Positions 52,611-62,465 of a stretch of 64,000 nt of DNA are shown in pieces (the first letter of the stretch is position 1; each line of letters starts with the position of its first letter). The DNA is from Epiperipatus broadwayi (taxonomy: Eukaryota; Onychophora; Udeonychophora; Euonychophora; Peripatidae). Location: positions 1,258,501 through 1,322,500 of the forward strand of contig JAQFVV010012442.1 in the NCBI GenBank assembly GCA_028023455.1, given 5' to 3'. The notes beneath the pieces are model-generated. The model searched no databases, was not told the origin of the DNA, and saw only the letters and a program-made list of their open reading frames with translations. The translations under genes were made by a program, and so were the position numbers.

Positions 52611-53734
52611 TTTACTCTGCAATTTAATATCTCAGATCAAATGAAATGAATAACACATTGTCTTTATTATACTTTATATGCTGAATCCTACAACTTAATA
52701 TTAAATTTCTACTAATGCACATTTTAACTTCATACATATTTAGAATCATGTATCGGAACTCTTTACTTATATAAATTCCACAATTGCATCTTCCCAAAAG
52801 TGATTGACTTATATATGGCAACATTATTTTACCAAAACTATCATATTATAATTATTATTATTATTAGTTTTAAAAATTTAACTGTTACTGTGCATAGTAT
52901 AGATTTCATGACCATGTTCAAAAGACTTTACTATATGCTATTATGTACAGATTCAAACAGTAAGCACTAATGTTTTTCTCTTTATTTTCCAAAATAATTA
53001 AGATACAACATCTTTAATAAATAAATTAGCTTCGAATACTATTCATACATTATCTTACAGTTATTAAAATTATTAAATATTTTATAGCATGTTTATATAT
53101 GGTTATATTGTTTCTACTTTATATTTCCGATCCAGAGTGTATCACAGGCAGTCATAAAGATTTAAATAATATAATTTTTGTTTCTATGGAGAAGTTTTTA
53201 CTATTTCTCAATATTATCCCTATACATTTATAATTCATTTTTGTATATCTTTATAGAGTATATTGTAGGAATTATTACTGTAAAAATTTACTCTAAGATC
53301 TTTGTGAGATTCTTTTATTTATAATTTTGTTTATTACTTATATAATAATTTAGTTAAATATTATAGTGTTTCTTATATATGAGAAAACACATTTATCAAC
53401 ATTTAATTTCATTGCTGTTACTAACACAACATTCAATAGTAGTAGTATTAATATCAGTAGTAGTACAACTAATGCTATTACTACTAATAATAGTTTTCAT
53501 GGCTACCACTTATTGTTCGTACTCTTGACCAAATAATCCTAACATATATACTTCTATATTCCAATTTAAAACCAACTCGCCCCCCCCCTTATGTATGCAT
53601 TTTCCTTCATACTATCCATTCAACACTCACAGAAGATGCATGCACAATTAGCTTGAAAGGCTGATCTTTGAATGTATTCAATTGTATGCATAGCGTCATA
53701 TAAAAATAAATGCTTATTCATACTATCACATATT
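52611..53734. other. AT-rich DNA, nothing recognised
   Basis: The 5' LTR of the minus-strand element could lie here but no matching copy was found near 46300-46490. A ten-C run lies at 53579-53588. Confidence 0.45.
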
Positions 53735-55120
53735 TTCACGTATTTTTCTCAATATCACATTAAATTTTTTTATGTAAACATAATTTGACACATGTATCTT
53801 GTTACATAATAGCCTTTATTATTTCAATTACTGTAGATCATGTTTGTTTCTCTCACAAATAAAATTTTAAACCTTATTGCATATGTAATATAGTGTATCA
53901 ACTTGCATTTAAAACCTCATATTTTTACTTATAACTTATGTAGCACATTTTGAATTCCATGCTAGCACCAAACCCTATTCTACTAAATTTCCAGCATTAT
54001 CTCATGAAAGAAATGTATGTCAGTATCCTCAATAACATTTTCTATGTTAGCAATAGCAAATATATGTCATGTCCATTAATAAATAAGACAATTTGAAGTT
54101 TCTGAACAACCACTGCAAACAACATTTGAAATGTAGATTTAAAAACATAAGATGGTAAACCCCTCCCCCATTTGTGATGTGGATACCTGATTTGTTGACA
54201 ACAATTTGTCAAATTTTTTATTACTATGCCACATCAATATTTTGTATTATTTAAGACATCCCCCCATTGAAGTCTACCATTATATCACCACAATTTCTGT
54301 TTTCTATAATATTCTACCCCAATCTAAGAAACATCAACCAGCTCAAGTATCTACCACATATAAAGTCATAGCTTCAACATCGCATCGGTGTAAAATGTGG
54401 AATAAATACTGCATCACTTGAGAGTAACATAGTACACCCATCTTATAAACCTACTAGTCTAAATAAGTTTACAAGATCACTTCACCAACTTAGCTCATGT
54501 TAACTTCAAATGACCAGGAAATGAACAATATGACTTAGCCTTGACACCTATAATGCTCACCAACTATTAAGCACAATTTATGTGAAGCCATATTGCCCTA
54601 AATATATTAATAAATATCACCATGAGCTTTCATGTATTTATCTCAAAATACTTTTGTAAAATTTATGTAAATCTAATATGTATCTTGTTATGCAAAATTA
54701 TTATTCTTGCAACTAATGCAAATCACTTTTTTATATCATAAACAAAATTGTAAAATCTTATTGCATATGTAATCTCATGTATCTAATTTTTTTTCTTAAA
54801 ACTCATATTTTTCAAATACAACTTATGTAACACATTTATAATAAGATCACCAACTTCAAACTCACATCCTATATATGTTTTTCCTCATAGTAACATGTGC
54901 TTCCATGTATTTTTCCCAAAATCCCATTTAAAACTTATATGAAAACATAATTTGATATATGTAATTTGTTATAAATGATCATTATTCTTCCAATTATTGT
55001 ATGTCATGTTTTTCCCCTATCACATGCAAGATTGTAAACCTTATTGCATGTCTAATATCATGAATTGACTTGTATCTAAGATCTTATATTTTTATATGTA
55101 ACTCACATAACTCTTATTGA
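53735..55120 (+). repeat. Three diverged copies of a ~270-bp repeat
   Basis: Units start near 53735, 54630 and 54900 with t(t/c)catgtattt(t/a)tc(t/c)c(a/c)aa-like text. They continue through acataatttga(c/t)a(c/t)atgta, cttgtta, attattcttgcaa or equivalent, and end with ccttattgcatatgtaat, actcatattttt and ataacttatgta. The second and third are nearly adjacent (offset about 270 bp). The first is separated by about 630 bp of other DNA. Confidence 0.7.
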
Positions 55121-55172
55121 GTCTTAATAAAGTTTGCCTTTGAAACATCATCATCATCATAATAATAGCAGC
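55113..55172 (+). other. LINE-like 3' end signal and tail
   Basis: cttaataaagtttgcctttg is followed by (CAT)n and then AAT repeats, the layout of a LINE 3' end. The preceding repeats may be part of its 3' UTR. Confidence 0.4.
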
Positions 55173-55252
<80 letters not shown>

Positions 55253-55327
55253 TAATAATAATGATGATGATGATGATAATGATGATTATGATGATGATGA
55301 TAATGATTATGATGATGATGAAGATAA
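55173..55327. repeat. (AAT)n and (GAT)n compound microsatellite
   Basis: About 78 bp of AAT passes into an imperfect ATG/ATT/GAT mixture. It accounts for the poly-N, poly-D and poly-Y/H frames here. Confidence 0.95.
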
Positions 55328-55812
55328 TGGAAGCTCATAAAAAATTGAGTATCAGAAATGAAAATGCTGCAAACAGAACCAGATGTGGAGGAGCAAGAAT
55401 TGGAGTCTGCAAGGTCCATGTTCTAGAATCACCACTCAACTATTTTATTAAACTTCACAGAGCACTGGTTTAAAATTACTTGGAGTATAATAATATATTT
55501 GGGTAATAATTCTGTACAGGCTTATTTTGCTGTTAGATGTTGAAACACTTTCAGATTTCAACCGAATTTATATATTTCTTCTCTTTTTGCTTATGTATTA
55601 ATATATTGATAATTCTGCTAGTCACCCAAATATTGTTTGCTAAACAGGCTATTCAGTTGTTCTTATTTTAAGAAAGCAAAATACAGAAAAAAGATCATAA
55701 ATGTACATTATTTTATTAAGGATAATGATAGATTGACATAATGTGTAGCTTAATGTTATTAGATTATATCCCACTTCCATCATGACTCGTACTTGAACTT
55801 TCTGTAAACACC

Positions 55813-55853
<41 letters not shown>

Positions 55854-56546
55854 TGTTGGAGATACATATATATATATATATATATATACTAATTATATGT
55901 TAAATGTTGGAGAGAAGATCGCAATATTTTGATTATGTAAAAAAAGTATTTTTTTGTTTATTCTAGAGTTATTAGTAAGAAATACCAAGAGGCAATATGC
56001 ATGTATTTTTTTTTTTTTTTACATAATTAAAATTAGAAGGGTGTAGGGGAAAATGTCACGTTTCCTATTTTCCCAATTCATATGAAAAAAAATATAAAAT
56101 TTAGGTTACATTTCAATATCCCAAGTGTATATTTTATAAAGAAAATACATTTTTTTGATTAATGATCTTCCTACGACATAATTGTATTTTGATAATAAAA
56201 AAATTATCTACATAAAATAATTACCTTGGGCTATGAACTAAAGTGTTCAATTAGATTGTGAATTATGCTAAATAACAATTATATACATATGTATTAATTA
56301 GTCCGATATTTTTTATTTGCATAACTCAAAAAACGCATAAAACATTGTTTAAAATGAAGAAACTTTGTTCACTACAAATAATCAAGAAACTTTGCTCACT
56401 ACAAATAATCAAAATACGAAAAAAAGATATTAATAAAAAAGAAACAGGCACACAGGTATATTTTACAGATAATCAAAGCGTTCCTTGAACCAATAACATA
56501 AACAAAAAGAACAGGTTTTTTTTTTAGAAACCTGTTTACAAATATA
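55328..56546. other. AT-rich DNA with two TA tracts
   Basis: TA tracts lie at 55816-55849 and 55867-55888. Directly following each is a copy of ttaaatgttggaga (55848 and about 55900), a short direct repeat. No gene. Confidence 0.5.
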
Positions 56547-56562
56547 ATATCAACTTCAACAA

Positions 56563-56600
<38 letters not shown>

Positions 56601-56610
56601 TTGTTGAAGT

Positions 56611-56646
<36 letters not shown>
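56547..56646. repeat. Perfect 20-bp hairpin with (TA)15 loop, plus second TA tract
   Basis: Arms atatcaacttcaacaaattg (56547-56566) and the exact complement (56597-56616) enclose 30 bp of TA. A further TA tract follows to 56646. Confidence 0.94.
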
Positions 56647-56650
<4 letters not shown>

Positions 56651-56842
56651 TAATACAGTGAGCAACACATATACTACATATTGTTAAAAATATGTTGCTA
56701 AAATGAAATTTTAATACTTTATAAAAAAATTTTTTTCATTATTAATACCTTATTTTAAATTATTCAGAATATAAATCATATTAAAAATATAAATGATGCT
56801 GTTAATAATAATAGATAATGTGGCTCTTGTAAGAGTTTAGTA

Positions 56843-56843
56843 G

Positions 56844-56881
<38 letters not shown>

Positions 56882-56888
56882 CTATATC

Positions 56889-56926
<38 letters not shown>
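56843..56926. repeat. Two (TA)n tracts around short inverted arms
   Basis: tagttata and tataacta flank the first TA tract. A second tract follows actatatcaac. Confidence 0.9.
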
Positions 56927-56928
<2 letters not shown>

Positions 56929-57141
56929 AAGCAGATGATCTGATGCTCAGATCCTGCTTCACAGCCCACATCCAATCTCCTACCATCTAACTATATTCAA
57001 ACCCACCTTCAAGCATGTATACACATAGCTAATAATACATATATTTCTTTTGCCTAGTATTTTAACATAAATCATGTAAACATGTGTATTTTAATTTAAA
57101 AATATTTCATTTAATAATATTCTCATGTGTATACGGGCATA

Positions 57142-57146
<5 letters not shown>

Positions 57147-57191
<45 letters not shown>
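57147..57191. repeat. (TA)n microsatellite
   Basis: About 45 bp of TA. Confidence 0.95.
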
Positions 57192-57195
<4 letters not shown>

Positions 57196-58682
57196 TTCAG
57201 TGTAGGAGATTGCGAATAAATTAGTAAAGTTATATTATATATAAAGTATCATATATGAAACTTATTATTTTTTCCTATGTAATTTTGTAGCCAGAAATGA
57301 TGCAATCTTGTTAAAAAGTCTCTCGGAAAACAATTACCTGGAAGATCCCTTAGATAAAAGTAAAAGATTACGATCTTGTAATAATAAAATAAACCCATTA
57401 GTGGAAATTGTCCATGCTAGCTTGTTTTAAAATCATAAGATTTATTTTAAAACAATCGTTCAAAAAACTGATAACAAAATTGCATTATTTCAAACGTCTT
57501 ACTAGATAAGAGTATCCGGTCAAACTATTCCAGATGAACCTTAAGGGCTTAAACTGCCTCAGGTCCAGCAGTAGTTGCTAAGTTACATCTTCAAAAAAAA
57601 GTATATATACTGCTGGATTTGGATCCACAAAAGAGGAGACCACTAAATAATGATGTTTCTATACATATTCCATGCCAGTTTTGATTCTCACTCAATGTGT
57701 CATGAGTATTGGAAATTTCACCTTTTCCCTCCGTTCTAATGTGCTGTTCCCATAAATGAAGCTCTGCATCCAGTACTGATGAACTTTATATATTTTTCCA
57801 ATGAAAGTGAAATGCTGACTATCAAATAATAATGCTACCCTAGATCTAGTGAAACAATACCGATGAATTGACTTGTAGTAAAATCACTCTTCCAAATAGC
57901 AAGGTAAAGAGGACTTTGACTGCTCATAATTCTTAAATCCTGCCTTCTCTGTAATATTTATATTTTCTAATCATCTATATTAATGTCTTCAAAATATGTA
58001 ATTCTTATAACTCTATATAACTAAACAATATTAAGCCTCCTATAAAATGTTTTTCTTTTCTTTTATTTCCAAGTGGCAAATAATTTTCATTTAGATTTAT
58101 GTATTTATATTTTAAAATAAATGGCAATGATATTCTAAAATTGCAAGCATATAATTCATTCTCGTTTTCCCCACCCATCATATATCGGATAAATAATTTA
58201 TAACTTAACCAAAACAAGTCTTATTCAACTTGCCCAGGTGCTCGTGATTTTAGATAAACAAATTAATTATATTTTTATGTTTACTGTAGAAAAACAGATT
58301 GACATCTGTTTTTTTTTTTTTTTTTATATTTTCCTTTCTAAGTAATGCGCTATCTCTTATTATTGATTTATATTATATATGTAAAACCCATCTCAGCTAT
58401 TACCACCACCCACTTATTTTGTAATAATTTATATATTTTCATAATGGAATTTATTAACCAAGATTGAGATTTATTAAATGTGTGGGAAGTAATGACTAAT
58501 CTTAAGTAACATAATGTAAGGGGGGAATCTTAAGATCTTAGTTTATATTTAATTGGAATTATTATCCATGTTTGTTTAATAAAGAAACCATGTCACTACA
58601 CCAAGTATTTCATAATTTATGGGCAATAAATATGTTTAGATAATCTTTAGAGTTATATTTATATTGTATTAATAAGCATTAT
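57192..58682. other. Mixed-composition DNA with a possible exon
   Basis: 57290-57900 is less AT-rich than usual. An open stretch after an acceptor-like site at 57291 is described in the findings. No gene could be identified. Confidence 0.45.
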
Positions 58683-59114
58683 GTGCATAAAGGCCACTTC
58701 GATTATATACATTCATTGCTCCTTTCTCACATGGAGGTATTCACTAAGTCGAGCCCCATCGTCGTTCTCAATGTCCTTGAACCAGGCTGTAAAACCACCC
58801 TGGGGAAATACTTGATCTTATGTGCATGCTTTATATGGGAATTGCTCTGGAAAATCCAGCCTGATAAAGACATAGAAAACCACCCGTCATCTCAATACCA
58901 ACCCTGCCTACGTTTGCAGAAGAGATCGGTCAACTTTGATATTAAAATTCATGAATCATGCTCCAGGTTCCACAATTGGACCACCCCAATCTGCTGCCAT
59001 GCATGCACCACCTCTCAGTGTATTATTAGTCACCCAGAAATAGCCATAAGTCATAATGAGATGATTTCTTTAAACAGATATATTTCCATTAGTTCATTAT
59101 GTGTATTAATGTGA
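58683..59114 (+). CDS. Hypothetical ORF, 143 codons, unrecognised
   Basis: The longest plus-strand frame in the window that is not explained by a known element or microsatellite. It begins MHKGHFDYIHSLLLSHMEVF and contains several cysteines late in the chain (a CCHACTTSQC stretch at about residues 104-113) but no arrangement I can name. A hydrophobic stretch YLILCACFIWELLW lies near residues 43-56. Local composition is less AT-biased than flanking DNA from 58700 to 59050. It could be a decayed element, an exon fragment or chance. No splice signals, promoter or relatives in the window support it. Confidence 0.2.
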   Translation: MHKGHFDYIHSLLLSHMEVFTKSSPIVVLNVLEPGCKTTLGKYLILCACFIWELLWKIQPDKDIENHPSSQYQPCLRLQKRSVNFDIKIHESCSRFHNWTTPICCHACTTSQCIISHPEIAISHNEMISLNRYISISSLCVLM

Positions 59115-59866
59115 TAGATTTAGTATTGTTTATATAATTATATATTATCCACCTTGCACATTATTTATTTATAACTCAAATTAATAATAATATTAAATAT
59201 AACAAAATGTAATATTTGCTTGTAAAATTATTTTCTTTTTAAATCAAGTAAATGCTGTTCTCATCTCTCTGGGGGTGTAATAGTATTTCATAATGCATTC
59301 CAATAGCGCCAATTCCTTAAGTCACACTTATATATTATTGGCATAGCCACAAATATCATGTTATCATTAAATATGAATTAAATATATATATAATACTTAT
59401 GAGGCAATGTTGGATAAATAACCGACATGATTTTTGTTATTAATTTAATAAATCTTAAATATATATATCAACTCTCGAACTATTGCTTTTTTTTAGTTAA
59501 GTTGATATCTTAAGTTATTAAAGATGCTCAATATGACTAGATGATCTCTGCTAAATACATAATTAATATGCTAGGTCACGAGCCTTCATTGCTCATAAAA
59601 TATAGTTAGTTATTAAGTTAGTCTATCATATAAATTTAGCCTAGAGTCTTTTTTGTATCTTTGATGAGCGATGCCGGCAGTGAGAAGTAAATTAAATCGA
59701 TGTCATCAGGATTGCTGTTCATAATGTTATAGATCTGGAAAATAGTCAAACAGGGCAGAGTTCATGAGTGTTCCTGACCTGTGTATCTTGTGCATGATTG
59801 GATTCAAGGTACTTTTGCCTAGATGCTAAAAATTGTTACATGAACATACAAATCTTACAGGCACAT
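59115..59866. other. AT-rich DNA, nothing recognised
   Basis: No frame or repeat match seen. 59640-59830 is of mixed composition. Confidence 0.5.
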
Positions 59867-60160
59867 AGTTTGCTGGTTCATCCATGTTAAAAATTTTAAA
59901 TATTAATTTACAGACATTTCACCTTGATCAAAAAAGTCATCTACTGGGTGATAAATGGTATAAAGATGGTTGTAGAGGTGCTTCATTCACTGATTTGAAA
60001 AGCTAGTGGTGGAGTTTTAATGTTTTTTTTTAAATCAGTGATTGTAGCACCTCTACAACCATCTTTTTATCATTTACCACCCAGTTGGTGACTTGTGTAA
60101 ACAATCAAAGCACCAGTACATTAATATTTAAACATTTTGTAACACTGATGCAACCCATTA
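59867..60160. mobile_element. Hairpin made of Penelope-like element ends, longer version
   Basis: Left arm (about 59870-60000) and right arm (about 60027-60155) pair imperfectly. The left includes ggttcatccatgttaaa, agtcatctactgggtgataa and atggttgtagaggtgcttc. The right includes cagtgattgtagcacctctac and atcatttaccacccagt. The same text, in the same order, ends both Penelope-like copies at 29551-29700 and 32925-33060. The arms are about twice as long as in the hairpin at 25471-25618. Confidence 0.82.
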
Positions 60161-60185
60161 AAATCTTCATATTAACATATACATA

Positions 60186-60624
60186 TATAAATTAAGAGCA
60201 TACTAATAAGATCTAAATAATATTTTTTATGATAAATGCTACTACCAAAGAAGACATTCCAATTATCTTTATCTAGAATTGGCATAATCTCCAGACCTGT
60301 TTTGAGCTATGGCTGTCTTCAGTGAAAAGCTAGGACACCAGATTAAAAAAAACAAACTCAAGTTTATTTAATAGTTAACTGTCAAGAAGATCTAAAACTT
60401 TTAGACATCTACATGTTTTCAAAGACAGCTCTCTAACTGAAAAAAATATATCAGCTTGACTTGGTTTTTTGAATCTGGTGTGTCACTGAAAAGAGTCATA
60501 GCTCGAAACCAGTCTGTAAATGAGAACAATTCTAGATAAAGATGATTTGAATGCCTTCTCTTGTAGTAACATTTATCATAAAAAGCCTGTTTAGGGCTTA
60601 TTAGCATGCTCTTAATTTTATATA
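60186..60624. mobile_element. Imperfect foldback or TIR element
   Basis: Arms at about 60186-60344 and 60472-60624 are inverted complements with scattered mismatches. Each has attaagagcat(a/g)ct, taataag, tttttatgataaatg(c/t)tacta and tctttatctagaattg. The loop of about 125 bp carries atcta(a)aacttttagacat and gttttcaaagacagct, which resemble text in the 399-bp unit and at 20217-20265. No protein is encoded. Confidence 0.8.
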
Positions 60625-60636
60625 TTTATAAATGAC

Positions 60637-60770
<134 letters not shown>

Positions 60771-60825
60771 AACTTGCCTAACACTATACTAGCAAAAATA
60801 AATATGCAAAACCATAAAACAATAC

Positions 60826-60978
60826 AATACTAGATTAAATCCAAAATTTACCAAAATCCTTACATGACTATGGTTTCATCTACTTCCTTTAGTTTGATTT
60901 TTACTTGAGAAGGTCTATTTGTAGTAGATGAAACCATGGTCATGTAGGGATTTTGGTAAATTTTGGATTTAATCTAAT
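60826..60978. repeat. Hairpin element with ~55-bp arms
   Basis: The left arm, from ctagattaaatccaaaattt to tggtttcatctact, and the right arm, from agtagatgaaaccatggtc to tttggatttaatct, are complementary with few mismatches around a loop of about 43 bp. Confidence 0.88.
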
Positions 60979-60998
60979 ATATATATATATATATATAT

Positions 60999-61029
<31 letters not shown>

Positions 61030-61085
61030 TAGATATTATGTGACATCTGGAATTCTCTCTCTCTCTTTCTATATATATATATATA
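60979..61085. repeat. (TA)n, (GATA)n and CT tracts
   Basis: TA at about 60979-61000, GATA units at 61001-61030, then a short CT run near 61054-61064 and further TA to 61085. Confidence 0.93.
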
Positions 61086-62136
61086 CATATATATATTGAA
61101 ACAAGAACGCTGTTTCACATGTGTATTTATTCTAAGACTATTTACCCTCCCACCTTAAAAAACGGCAAATGTATAAAAAAGTTGATCTTATATTTTTTCT
61201 AGAAAAATGTAGCAAAAAGTTTAGTTTATGACTTTACAAGAAAATCATTATTTTCTATAACTGAGAAAAAAAATAAAGTGAAACCTTCATTAATGATTTT
61301 GTAATTTTAGATCATGATTTAAATATATCACTTGTATTTATTTAAAGCTGGTATTTATTAAAAATATTACATTTTTAATTTTTGGAATGATGTTGTTGTA
61401 TAAAGTGTGATAATAGCTTGAGGCAATCTTAAATTGGAAAACATGAATTAATCCTCCTATTTTATTATCTGTCCCATGAAAAATATTGTCCAATCCTTAA
61501 GAAGAAAAAAGCACTCGGGCTTAAATAAGAGCTGTGGGACAAATAAAATATAGTGGGCTGAGCTGGTTAATCAATCCATAGGTCAGAATATAAATAGTTA
61601 AGTTGGAAGTACAGAAGGGAATTAAAAATATATTTTTAAAGTTTATGTTTAAAGAATATTTTTTTGAAAGATTTTTTGAAAAAATAGTAAAAAAAGTGAA
61701 GAATTAAAAAGTTAAAATTCTTATTTAAGTGTTACTTAACCCTGATTTTAGTCACCTTGGAATATAACCTTTACAGCCATTGTTAATAATGGAAAAATAA
61801 AACATTATTAAGGAAATTATAACAATGAAAGTCTAAATGACAACAGCTTCCTCTCTTCATTCGAAGCTATGTTTCTCCAAGATTTGCTTGGATAAAGATC
61901 ACAGAAAGTAAATAATGTCTTTCAGCAGAAATCAGTGCCCCCTTTTTAATGCAGTCACATCATGGATATGAAGGAAACAACTGGATGAAAATGAAGGTAA
62001 TGATTTTCTATTTTATTCAATATGTATATGTGTTTATAAAAGACCAAACAAAAGATTTTTCTTAAAAAAAAGAAATTTATGAATAACATAAAAATACATT
62101 TATTACAGTCTATACTACCTTCCTCAAGTATGTTTT
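61086..62136. other. AT-rich DNA, no gene recognised
   Basis: No long frame or element. 61830-61960 is slightly less AT-rich. Confidence 0.5.
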
Positions 62137-62455
62137 GTACAATCCAAATATCCATTAATGCCCTTTGTTTAAAAGTCTATGTTTCAATGATAGCGAACTT
62201 TAAAATGAAACCAATTTGAAGTTTATTAGCAAAATTTCAGATCACCTGCTTATTTAAAATTTCATGTTCTGTGTTTGAGTTAGTTTGTATTTCAATTTTT
62301 AACATCATTTAGCATACAACTTCAAATTGGTATAATTTTGAAGTTAGCTATTATTGAAATATAGACTTTTAAACAGAGGGTGTTACTGGATATTTGTGAT
62401 TGTATAATCATTTAGATATTTGTATGATTATTTCAATTAGTGTTAACAGTAACTT
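62137..62455. mobile_element. TIR (MITE-like) element
   Basis: Left arm from about 62137 (acaatccaaatatccatta, ccctttgtttaaaagtctat) to 62199 and right arm from 62346 (ctattattgaaatatagact) to about 62410 are inverted. They are separated by about 150 bp that contain a second small inverted pair (ccaatttgaagtt, aacttcaaattgg). Outer sequence caattagtgttaacagtaac at about 62435-62455 also matches text beside the 29394-29550 foldback. No coding capacity. It ends about 10 bp before the RTE tail that starts near 62466. Confidence 0.82.
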
Positions 62456-62465
62456 TATTTTCATG

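Noticed and set aside
55114-55473. Asn/Asp-rich and His/Tyr-rich ORFs
   Set aside because: Products of the (AAT)n and (GAT)n compound repeat.
61926-61996. Possible 71-bp exon between tttcag and gtaatg with one open frame
   Set aside because: The pyrimidine tract is weak, the stretch is short, and such signals are expected by chance in this length of DNA. There is no supporting neighbour.
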